Source: Candidatus Aldehydirespirator catecholifindens (lineage in GTDB: Bacteria; Actinomycetota; Acidimicrobiia; Acidimicrobiales; Aldehydirespiratoraceae). From it: a stretch of DNA of 43,438 nt. Shown piece after piece: positions 34,871 through 42,820 of this stretch; within the stretch, counting starts at the first letter, position 1; each line of letters opens with the position of its first letter. The position numbers and the translations under genes are program-made. The DNA is taken from the NCBI GenBank assembly GCA_028283245.1, contig JAPYNU010000021.1, positions 1-43,438 of the forward strand, in the 5' to 3' direction. The notes beneath the pieces were generated by a model. That model had not been told where the DNA came from and did no database searches. It saw nothing but the letters and a program-made list of their open reading frames with translations.

Positions 34871-36855
34871 TGCGGCATCAAGATTTGCTTGAACAAAGTG
34901 TGTGGCAGCAGCTTGAACCTCTGCTGCCGAGGGTATCCAAACCGGCTCGCTACATCGGCAGCGAAGGCGGCATGCAAACCCCGCGCCATGGGCCAGATGT
35001 GGTGTCGTGGTTGCTCACCTATCCCGACACCTACGAGATAGGTCTGCCCAATCAGGGCTTGCAGATCCTCTATGAGATACTCAACGAGCGCAGCGACTCT
35101 GCAGCCGAACGCGCTTATGCGCCGTGGACCGACCTCGAAGCGCTGATGCGGTCATCAGGCTTGCCGTTGTTCTCGGTGGACACTCACCGTTCGGCAGCGT
35201 TGTTTGACGTAATCGCCTTCAACCTCTCGGCTGAACTCACCTACACCAACGTCTTGAACTGCATTGATCTTGCTGGTGTTGCGGTCCGCTCAGCTGAGCG
35301 TAGCGACTCAGATCCGCTGGTGGGTGCTGGCGGGCATTGCACCTACAACCCAGAGCCGCTTGCGGACTTCCTGGATTTTGTGGTGCTCGGCGACGGTGAA
35401 GAGGCTGTGGGCGACATCACTGCGGTGCTGCACGAATGGAAGATGTCGGGTCGCACTGGAGGGCGTTTTGGGGTTCTGAGAGAGCTGGCTTCGCTATCGG
35501 GGGTGTATGTGCCTTCAATGTATGAGGCTGTTTATCGCAACAACCGCCTAGTTGCGATTGAGCCGCGCTATCCCGACGTTCCGCCGGTTGTGGAGAAGCG
35601 CACAGTGGCCGACTTGGCTGACTGGCCTTATCCCAAAAGTCAGCTAGTGCCGCTCACCGAGGTGGTGCATGACCGCCTCAACGTTGAGGTGTTCCGCGGC
35701 TGCACTCGCGGCTGTCGTTTCTGCCAAGCAGGGATGATTACTAGGCCCGTGCGTGAACGTCCCGCCGAGCAGGTGCGCACCATGGTTAGCGATGGCTTGC
35801 GACGCACTGGCTACGACGAGGTGGCGCTCACCTCGCTGAGCACAGCGGATTTCAGCGGTATCGAACAGGTCGTTGCCGACACTGTTAACAGCGCGGTTAA
35901 CAGCGCAGACTGTGGCCAGGTGTCAGTTTCGTTGCCTAGCCTGCGCGTTGATGCTTTTACGGTGGGAGTAGCTGCCCAGATCCAGCGAGCTCGCCGCACC
36001 GGGCTTACTTTTGCGCCTGAAGCTGGAAGCTGGCGGATGCGTATGGTGATCAACAAGCTGATCACCAACGATGACCTGTATTCAGCTGTGGAGTCGGCCT
36101 ATTCGCAGGGTTGGCGCCGGATGAAGCTGTATTTCTTGACCGGTTTGCCCACCGAAACCGATCCTGACACTTTGGGTATTGCTGAACTGGCACGCAACTG
36201 TGTTGAACTGGGGCGACGGCATGTGCGCTCACCGTCGGTAACCGTGTCGGTGGGCGGGTTTGTGCCGAAGCCGTTCACACCGTTCCAGTGGTTCGGGCAG
36301 AACACTGTGGTTGAACTGCGCCGCAAGATCGGTTTGCTGCGCGATGACCTGCGTCGAGCTAAAGGTGTGCAGCTCAAGTGGCATGACCCGGCGGCCACTT
36401 TGGTTGAGGGACTTGTCAGCCGCGGTGACCGCCGCCTCGGTGCGGTGATTGAGCATGTCTGGCGCAACGGTGGCACCTTCCAGGAATGGTCTGAGCATTT
36501 CGACCTGGGTCGTTGGCAGACCGCAGCCGAAGCTTGCGGTGTTGACATCGACAGCTATGTGCATCGCCATCGCAACTCAGATGAAGTGCTGCCGTGGGAT
36601 CATCTATCGGCTGGCCTCCACAAAGATTTCCTCTGGCAGGACTGGCGGGACGCTCTCAACGAGGTAGGTCTTGAGGATTGTCGCTGGACACCCTGCTATG
36701 ACTGCGGTGCTTGCACCGGCTACGGCATTGAGCATGTCGTGGCGTCGGCGGTTCCGCCAGCGGGAGGCAGCCAAGGCACCGGCATGGACCTCTCATCAGA
36801 CGGTGCGGTTCCTGTGCGTTTGTTGCAGCGCTCATTGGCAGGAGCGGCAAAATGA
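34870..36855 (+). CDS. Radical SAM protein, TIGR03960 type
   Basis: A 661-residue radical SAM enzyme with an N-terminal B12-binding-like domain (about 40-190) and the cluster-binding CX3CX2C at Cys278, Cys282 and Cys285 (RGCTRGCRFC). A C-terminal domain ends with a second cysteine group (CRWTPCYDCGACTGYG). This combination is characteristic of the family found before rne in many bacteria, sometimes fused to the next protein; its substrate is, to my knowledge, not firmly established. It starts with TTG at 34870. The stop overlaps the next gene by four bases. Confidence 0.88.
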   Translation: MRHQDLLEQSVWQQLEPLLPRVSKPARYIGSEGGMQTPRHGPDVVSWLLTYPDTYEIGLPNQGLQILYEILNERSDSAAERAYAPWTDLEALMRSSGLPLFSVDTHRSAALFDVIAFNLSAELTYTNVLNCIDLAGVAVRSAERSDSDPLVGAGGHCTYNPEPLADFLDFVVLGDGEEAVGDITAVLHEWKMSGRTGGRFGVLRELASLSGVYVPSMYEAVYRNNRLVAIEPRYPDVPPVVEKRTVADLADWPYPKSQLVPLTEVVHDRLNVEVFRGCTRGCRFCQAGMITRPVRERPAEQVRTMVSDGLRRTGYDEVALTSLSTADFSGIEQVVADTVNSAVNSADCGQVSVSLPSLRVDAFTVGVAAQIQRARRTGLTFAPEAGSWRMRMVINKLITNDDLYSAVESAYSQGWRRMKLYFLTGLPTETDPDTLGIAELARNCVELGRRHVRSPSVTVSVGGFVPKPFTPFQWFGQNTVVELRRKIGLLRDDLRRAKGVQLKWHDPAATLVEGLVSRGDRRLGAVIEHVWRNGGTFQEWSEHFDLGRWQTAAEACGVDIDSYVHRHRNSDEVLPWDHLSAGLHKDFLWQDWRDALNEVGLEDCRWTPCYDCGACTGYGIEHVVASAVPPAGGSQGTGMDLSSDGAVPVRLLQRSLAGAAK

Positions 36856-37631
36856 GCGGCCCACGTTTGCGGGTGCGTTTCGCCAAGCACGGCAAGGTTC
36901 GTTTCACGTCGCATCGTGATGTGGCGCGAATCTGGGAACGGTCGCTGCGTCGCGCCGGGGTTTCTGTGGCTTACTCGGCTGGTTTCAGCCCTAGACCGAA
37001 GATCTCTTTCGGTTTTGCGCTACCGACCGGGTTCTCTTCTGATGCCGAATACCTTGATGTGGAAGTTGACCCAGATTGGGTGTTGCGTCAAGGTTTCAAT
37101 CAGGCTGACACACGACTCGTCGAAGAGTTGAGCGCATCGCTGCCCGCAGGTATGCAGACGCTAGCAGTCGCTGAACTATCCCCAGGCGAGCCTTCGTTGC
37201 AGCATGCTGTCACCAGTTGCACATGGAGCATCGACGCGGCTCTCGCCGATGTTGGCACCGACGCAGTCAGCGGCCTCTCTGATGTGATCGGTGTTGATGA
37301 GGTGGCTGAGGCAGTTTCGCGGGCTCTGTCTAGCGATGAACTGCTGGTGCAACGCCAACGCAAAGGGCGGCTTAGTACTGCTGACATCCGCCCGGCAGTG
37401 CATTTTGTCGAAGTGCAAGAAAGTATCAAAGACGGGGTGAGGCTTCGCGCTGACCTGGCTACTCAACCGCAAGCGGTGCGAGCCGAGGAGCTTCTGGCCA
37501 GCCTGCATCCGCCGCTGCGAGTGCTGCATGCCTGCCGTCTTCATCAATGGATTACAACCGACGCATCGCAGCGCCGTGAACCGCTGGCGGTTCCTGAGCT
37601 GTCGGTCGCAGCTGCGGGAGCCGCGCTATGA
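36852..37631 (+). CDS. DUF2344 / TIGR03936-type partner of the radical SAM protein
   Basis: A 259-residue protein with the family's N-terminal RVRFAKHGKVRFTSHRDVAR and the GFSPRPKISFGFALPTG stretch. It is found next to or fused with the TIGR03960 radical SAM protein, and here the two overlap by four bases (ATGA), so they probably act as a complex. The sequence gives no catalytic motif I recognise. RNA or ribosome-related work is a guess from its neighbours rne, rplU and rpmA. Confidence 0.85.
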   Translation: MSGPRLRVRFAKHGKVRFTSHRDVARIWERSLRRAGVSVAYSAGFSPRPKISFGFALPTGFSSDAEYLDVEVDPDWVLRQGFNQADTRLVEELSASLPAGMQTLAVAELSPGEPSLQHAVTSCTWSIDAALADVGTDAVSGLSDVIGVDEVAEAVSRALSSDELLVQRQRKGRLSTADIRPAVHFVEVQESIKDGVRLRADLATQPQAVRAEELLASLHPPLRVLHACRLHQWITTDASQRREPLAVPELSVAAAGAAL

Positions 37632-37661
37632 GCATCCCGCGCATCTACTCGAAGGAACATA

Positions 37662-39536
37662 ATGGACAAAGAACCGCAGTCGTCGAGAGTTTCGCGCTCC
37701 AGCGACAGCAGAACATCTGGTCGAGCGCGCCCGAGCGCGCCCCGAGCACAAAAATCCCAGAAAGCAACTGAGGCTCAGCAAGCTCGGGAGCCGCAACCCG
37801 CCGAGCAGCCGAAGCGGGCACGCCCTAAGCGCTCCAAGCAAGCCGACCCGGCCGTATCGGCATCAACGAGTCAGCAACCGCGTCGCCGCTCGGGTCTTGC
37901 GGGAGCGGCCAACTCAACGTCTCAGAGTCAGAGCGCGGCCCGGCCTGCGCGCAAGCCCCGAATTGGTGATACTCGCCCCGCCCCGGCATCACCAGTCAAG
38001 CAGCCCCGACCCGAGCCTGTACCTGCAGCTAATGCCGGTAGAACCTCTGAGGCTGGGGCTGAGACTGTGTCTGAGTCTGGTTCTGGATCAGTGCCTGGGG
38101 GACGCAGACGTCGTCGCAGGCGTGGCGGTCGTGGTCAAGGCTCAGGTGCTGGCACCAACACTGCGGTAGTGGAGGCCGTAACCGTCGACGAACCTGTCGA
38201 ACTTGATGAGAAGAGTCTGCGCAGCCGCCGTGGCCGCACCCGCAGAGGCCAAGCCCTAGGCCGTTACCTGATGTGTGCTCATGTTTCCGAGCGCGCCACG
38301 CAGATAGCGGTGCTTGAGGGACGTCGCCTGATTGAGTTCAGCGTGTCGCGTCCGGCTGATGACATAGGTCAGATCCACGGCAACATTTATCTGGGCCGAG
38401 TTCAAAGTGTGCTACCCGGCATGGAAACGGCTTTCGTCGACATCGGCACGCCCAAGAACGCGGTGCTCTACCGGGGTGACGTCCACTACGACTCTGACGA
38501 GATCGATACTGACTCTGAGGGAGGCCAGTCGCAGCCGCGGATAGAAGATTTGCTTAGCACCAATCAGTCGATTCTGTGTCAGGTCACCAAGAACCCCATC
38601 GGCGAGAAGGGCGCCCGGCTCACTCAGGAGGTGTCGCTGGCAGGGCGTTTCGTGGTGCTGGTGCCCAACTCTTCAGGTTTTGGGATATCCAAACGACTGC
38701 CCGACGCCGAAAGCAGGCGGCTGCGGTCGATACTCGACAAGGCCAGACCAGAAGGTCACGGAGTTATCGTGCGCACCGCCGCTGAGAAGGTCACCGCAGC
38801 CGAAATCAAGCGTGATATCGCCCGTCTTGTCGGGCAATGGAACGACATCACCAAACTCGCCGCCGCTAGCACAGCACCCGCTCTGCTTTACCGGGAGCCA
38901 GCAGCACCGTTGCGGTTGATCCGTGAGGAACTCAACTCCGACTATCGGGGGGTAATCATCGACGATCGGTCGCTGCACTCAGAGGTTTCGGGTTATGTGT
39001 CTTCGATTATTTCGCCGTTGGCTGATCGGGTGGAGTACTACAACGCCGACAAGGAGAAGCTGCCGCTTTTTGAACGTTACTACGTCACCGAACAGCTCAA
39101 AAAAGCGCTTGAACCTAAGGTTTGGCTGCCTTCAGGTGGTTCTTTGATCATTGAGCACACTGAAGCGTTGACGGTTGTGGATGTCAACACCGGCAAAAAC
39201 GTAGGCAGCTCCAGCCTTGAGGAGACGGTGCTGGCCAACAATCTGGAAGCCGCTGAAGAACTCGCCCGGCAGTTGCGGCTGCGTGACATCGGCGGGATCA
39301 TCGTTGTGGATTTCGTCGACATGGAGATCGCCGCCAACCGGGCGCAGGTGTCCAAGCGTTTCCGTGATGCGCTGGCGCGTGACAAGACTCGCACGCAGGT
39401 GCTTGATATCAGCGGACTAGGTTTGATGGAGATGACCCGCAAGCGCAGCGGCCAAGGACTGCTTGAATCGTTGTCGGATCTTTGTAGTGACTGTTCGGGT
39501 CGTGGTTATCGTCTGATGGCTGAACTCATCGAATAG
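37662..39536 (+). CDS. rne: Ribonuclease E/G
   Basis: A 624-residue endoribonuclease of RNA decay and rRNA processing. About the first 195 residues are disordered and rich in Arg, Ser, Gln and Pro, with a run of seven Arg near residue 148. Then follow an S1 RNA-binding domain (about 235-310) and the catalytic domain with Asp507 (VVDVNTG) and Asp550 (VVDFVDM), and the zinc-link CSDC (608-611). The long N-terminal tail replaces the C-terminal scaffold of E. coli RNase E, as in other actinobacteria. AAGGA precedes the ATG. Confidence 0.95.
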   Translation: MDKEPQSSRVSRSSDSRTSGRARPSAPRAQKSQKATEAQQAREPQPAEQPKRARPKRSKQADPAVSASTSQQPRRRSGLAGAANSTSQSQSAARPARKPRIGDTRPAPASPVKQPRPEPVPAANAGRTSEAGAETVSESGSGSVPGGRRRRRRRGGRGQGSGAGTNTAVVEAVTVDEPVELDEKSLRSRRGRTRRGQALGRYLMCAHVSERATQIAVLEGRRLIEFSVSRPADDIGQIHGNIYLGRVQSVLPGMETAFVDIGTPKNAVLYRGDVHYDSDEIDTDSEGGQSQPRIEDLLSTNQSILCQVTKNPIGEKGARLTQEVSLAGRFVVLVPNSSGFGISKRLPDAESRRLRSILDKARPEGHGVIVRTAAEKVTAAEIKRDIARLVGQWNDITKLAAASTAPALLYREPAAPLRLIREELNSDYRGVIIDDRSLHSEVSGYVSSIISPLADRVEYYNADKEKLPLFERYYVTEQLKKALEPKVWLPSGGSLIIEHTEALTVVDVNTGKNVGSSSLEETVLANNLEAAEELARQLRLRDIGGIIVVDFVDMEIAANRAQVSKRFRDALARDKTRTQVLDISGLGLMEMTRKRSGQGLLESLSDLCSDCSGRGYRLMAELIE

Positions 39537-39587
39537 CAGACGGTTGTAGACCTCAAGTCTTTGTGCAGCCGATAGCCTCAAGCGGTT

Positions 39588-39896
39588 ATGTATGCAGTGG
39601 TTGAAACCGGCGGGAAGCAATACCGAGTAGAGCAGGGTTCCACTATTGATGTGGAACGTGTCGGCGAGCCAGGCTCGGAGGTTTCGCTGCGCCCGGTGAT
39701 GCTGGTTGACGGTGAGTCGGTTCTGGCAACGCCTTCGGATCTGGCTGATGCAAGCGTCACCGCAGTAGTCTTGCGAGAGCATCGCGGCCCCAAGATTCGT
39801 GCTTTTACCTACAAATCCAAGAGCAATCAACGTCGCCGCTGGGGTCATCGCCAGACGCTGGCGACACTTGAGATCACCGACATCAAAAAGGCCTGA
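39588..39896 (+). CDS. rplU: 50S ribosomal protein L21
   Basis: A 102-residue protein of normal length with MYAVVETGGKQYRVEQG at the start and the basic KSKSNQRRRWGHRQT stretch before the end. It binds 23S rRNA. A TAGCCT hexamer lies nine bases before the ATG, so it may be transcribed separately from rne. L27 follows, the universal order. Confidence 0.97.
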   Translation: MYAVVETGGKQYRVEQGSTIDVERVGEPGSEVSLRPVMLVDGESVLATPSDLADASVTAVVLREHRGPKIRAFTYKSKSNQRRRWGHRQTLATLEITDIKKA

Positions 39897-39925
39897 CGGC
39901 CTGTTCACAAGAAGGCTGATTTGTC

Positions 39926-40183
39926 ATGTCCAAAACCAAAGGCGGCGGCTCCACTCGAAACGGTCGCGACTCCAACGCTCAGCGCCTCGGTGTGAAAGTC
40001 TTTGACGGTGGGCGGGTGCTTTCGGGCGCGATCATTGTGCGTCAGCGCGGCACCAAGATTCATCCCGGCGACAATGTGGGGCGTGGCGGTGATGACACGC
40101 TGTTCGCTACCGCCGACGGTGTTGTTCGTTTCGGTGCTAGGCACGGCCGAAAGCTGGTAGAGGTAGTCTCCCCCGAATCCTGA
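39926..40183 (+). CDS. rpmA: 50S ribosomal protein L27
   Basis: An 85-residue protein near the peptidyl transferase centre. It begins [16 protein letters not shown], the usual MA-KKGGGS-NGRDS start with small changes, and has [20 protein letters not shown] in the core. AGAAGG about ten bases upstream is a fair ribosome binding site. No N-terminal cleavage extension of the Firmicutes type is present. Confidence 0.97.
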   Translation: MSKTKGGGSTRNGRDSNAQRLGVKVFDGGRVLSGAIIVRQRGTKIHPGDNVGRGGDDTLFATADGVVRFGARHGRKLVEVVSPES

Positions 40184-40248
40184 GCCGCCTAGATCCCTTC
40201 TGGTGGCGGAGTTGTGGTCGGCTGCTGCAGCGCAGCGGTTTGCAGGTT

Positions 40249-40254
40249 TAGCAT
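40249..40254 (+). promoter_or_regulatory. Candidate -10 element for obg
   Basis: TAGCAT is followed by seven bases and the GTG of obg, with no Shine-Dalgarno sequence. It is the third instance of this hexamer at this spacing in the window. Confidence 0.4.
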
Positions 40255-40261
40255 TTAGGAC

Positions 40262-41614
40262 GTGTTCGGTTTCGTAGACGAGTGCAACCTGCACGTAACT
40301 GCCGGTGACGGCGGGGCTGGCTGCGTGGCTTTTCGTCGTGAGGCGCACGTGTCTCGCGGCGGGCCCTCTGGTGGCGACGGCGGCCGTGGCGGCGACGTTT
40401 GGCTAGTCGCCGATCACAATGTTTCTTCGCTTCTGGCTTTTCGTGATCATCCTCATCGCCGAGCTAGCAACGGCAAACACGGATCAGGCAATCGACGCCA
40501 CGGCGCTTGCGGTGACGACACCGAAGTTACGGTGCCGGTGGGCACCGTAGTGCTTGACCACGACAACCACTCGCAGTTAGCTGATCTGTCGGTTCATGGC
40601 GAACGCTGGCTGGCTGCGTCTGCTGGTGCCGGTGGCCGCGGCAATGCCCGCTTCTTGTCTAACCGTCGGCGCGCCCCTGCCTTCGCTGAGCAAGGCGAGT
40701 TCGGTGAGCGCCGCTGGCTGCGCTTAGAGCTAAAACTGCTGGCCGATGTGGCGATTGTTGGCTTTCCTAACGTGGGAAAATCGACTTTCATCAGCAGAGT
40801 GTCGGCAGCCACGCCCAAGATCGCTGACTATCCCTTCACAACGCTTGAGCCCAACCTAGGTGTGTGTCGTCTTGAGGACTCATTTGATGACATTTTTGAG
40901 ATGGTGCTGGCAGATATTCCAGGCTTGATCGAAGGTGCTGGTGAGGGGCGCGGCTTGGGTCACCGTTTTTTGCGTCATGTGGAGCGGGCTCGGGTGCTGC
41001 TGGTGCTGGTTGATCTATGCGAACTGGCGATAAGTCCGCCTGCTGAGCAGTTGTCGGTGCTGTTGTCGGAGTTGGGCCGCTACCGGCCCGAACTTCTGGA
41101 GAGGCCCCGGTTGGTGGTGGGAAGCCGTGCCGATACCGCACCTGAGGCTGCTGCGCCTGAGTTGCACAAGGCGCACTCGGCGCGTCATCTGGGACGCATG
41201 TCGTCGGCCACCGGCGAAGGAGTGCCCCAGGTGCTGGGTGAACTCCGCAGGCTGGTCACCCAGGCGCGTGTTGATGAACCTATTGTTGAAGCGCCGGTGG
41301 TGCATCGGCCGTTGCCGTCGCTGCGTGAAATCACGGTGCGTCGACTTGATGGCCGTCTCTGGCAGGTGGAAGGACGCGTCGCGCGTCGTGCTGTGGCGTT
41401 AAGCGACCTGACAGATGCCGGTGCCATTGCCTACGTGCAAGATCGACTGCGAAGCTTGGGAGTGGAGAAGGCTTTGGCGCGTGCTGGAGCTGTTTATGGC
41501 GATGAGGTGCGGATCGGTGATTTCAGCTTTGCGTATCTTGCTGACACAGAAGATACGAGCGATTTTGGTGCTGTGGATGATGTGAACAGTAAGTCTGAGT
41601 CCAGACACCTCTGA
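40262..41614 (+). CDS. obg: GTPase Obg with altered G4 motif
   Basis: A 450-residue ribosome-associated GTPase. The glycine-rich Obg domain covers about 1-160, the G domain 161-335, and a C-terminal OCT domain about 350-428. G1 is GFPNVGKS (167-174), the switch region DYPFTTLEPN, and G3 DIPG (218-221). The G4 guanine-specificity motif, normally NKxD, reads SRAD at 288-291, keeping only the Asp. G5 is SSATGEG. It starts with GTG; its stop shares one base with the proB ATG. Confidence 0.95.
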   Translation: MFGFVDECNLHVTAGDGGAGCVAFRREAHVSRGGPSGGDGGRGGDVWLVADHNVSSLLAFRDHPHRRASNGKHGSGNRRHGACGDDTEVTVPVGTVVLDHDNHSQLADLSVHGERWLAASAGAGGRGNARFLSNRRRAPAFAEQGEFGERRWLRLELKLLADVAIVGFPNVGKSTFISRVSAATPKIADYPFTTLEPNLGVCRLEDSFDDIFEMVLADIPGLIEGAGEGRGLGHRFLRHVERARVLLVLVDLCELAISPPAEQLSVLLSELGRYRPELLERPRLVVGSRADTAPEAAAPELHKAHSARHLGRMSSATGEGVPQVLGELRRLVTQARVDEPIVEAPVVHRPLPSLREITVRRLDGRLWQVEGRVARRAVALSDLTDAGAIAYVQDRLRSLGVEKALARAGAVYGDEVRIGDFSFAYLADTEDTSDFGAVDDVNSKSESRHL

Positions 41615-42765
41615 TGCCGCCGATGTCTGAAGCGAGCACGTTTGTGGGCGGTCGGGCAGCCGGTGAGCGCACCATTGTGGCCAAGATCGGCACGTCGTCG
41701 ATCACCGATGAGGCTGGTGTCATCGACCGGGATGTGATCGAGAAGTTCTGCGGTGAGGTGACAGCCCTGCGCCGGTCAGGCAACCGGGTTCTGGTGGTCA
41801 CCAGCGGCGCTATCGCCGCAGGATTGCCCGAACTGAATCTGGGGGGCGACCGGCGACCCTCCAATATCCGGACTTTGCAGGCGGTCGCTACCGTCGGTCA
41901 GAGCGCTTTGATGGGTATCTACCGAGAAGTATTCGCGGGGCTTGGTGTAGTGGCCGGTCAGGTGCTTCTGGTGCCGCTGGATTTCGTGATCCGCAGCCAG
42001 TATGTGCATGCCGCCGACACTTTGTGCAAACTGCTTGATCTGGGTGTGGTGCCGATAGTTAATGAAAACGATGCGGTCGCAGACGACGAAATCCGCTGGG
42101 GTGACAACGACCGCATGGCTGCGCTTGTAGCCAACTTGGTGCAAGCTGATCTGCTGGTGCTGCTAACCGATACTGCTGGTGTGTTGAGCGATGATCCCCG
42201 ACGCAACGCTGAAGCTTCTTTGATTGAGGAGATTGCTGAGTTTGATCAGCTGCTCATTAGTCGAGCAGGCGGTGCGGGAACCCGGCGTGGTAGTGGTGGC
42301 ATGGCTTCGAAGCTCACCGCAGCTCGGGTGGCATCGCTGTCGGGTGTGCCGACGGTGATCGCTGATGCTCGAAGGCCTGATGTGCTGGCCGATGCTGCGG
42401 CTGGTGTGTCAGGTGTCGGCACTTTAGTGCGTGCTTGTGCTGTGCGGCTGCCAGCGCGCAAACTGTGGATTGGTTTCGCAGTGGGTTCTCAGGGCACGAT
42501 TGTGGTGGACTCTGGTGCTCGGGCTGCGCTTGAGAGCGGCAAGTCTCTGCTGGCTATTGGGGTTAGATCAGTTGACGGCGACTTCGACGCAGGATCACCT
42601 GTAGAAGTGCAAGACCCAGATGGTGCAGTCTTCGCCAAAGGCTTAGCCCGTCACAGCGTCGACGATTTGCGCGGTGCTGTAGGTCGCCGTCGTGAAGACC
42701 TACCCCCCGGCGCGCCCCATGTAGTAATCCACGCCAACGACCTAGTGGTCTTACCCCCCGCTTGA
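41614..42765 (+). CDS. proB: Glutamate 5-kinase
   Basis: A 383-residue first enzyme of proline synthesis. The amino acid kinase domain (about 18-265) shows VAKIGTSS, VTSGAIAAG, NENDAVADDEIRWGDND and GGMASKLTAA, and a PUA domain follows (about 285-375). It is coupled to obg by a one-base overlap. The partner proA, which often follows proB, is not next; an ATPase gene begins instead. Confidence 0.95.
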   Translation: MPPMSEASTFVGGRAAGERTIVAKIGTSSITDEAGVIDRDVIEKFCGEVTALRRSGNRVLVVTSGAIAAGLPELNLGGDRRPSNIRTLQAVATVGQSALMGIYREVFAGLGVVAGQVLLVPLDFVIRSQYVHAADTLCKLLDLGVVPIVNENDAVADDEIRWGDNDRMAALVANLVQADLLVLLTDTAGVLSDDPRRNAEASLIEEIAEFDQLLISRAGGAGTRRGSGGMASKLTAARVASLSGVPTVIADARRPDVLADAAAGVSGVGTLVRACAVRLPARKLWIGFAVGSQGTIVVDSGARAALESGKSLLAIGVRSVDGDFDAGSPVEVQDPDGAVFAKGLARHSVDDLRGAVGRRREDLPPGAPHVVIHANDLVVLPPA

Positions 42766-42820
42766 CCCCAGCGGCGTTCGCTACGATTGCTCATGCAACC
42801 CCACCAGTCAGATGAGGCCA

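Noticed and set aside
37723..37742. GAGCGCGCCC twice in the rne N-terminal region as another array
   Set aside because: Only two copies with a 10-base period that does not keep frame; best explained by the Arg/Pro/Ser-rich composition.
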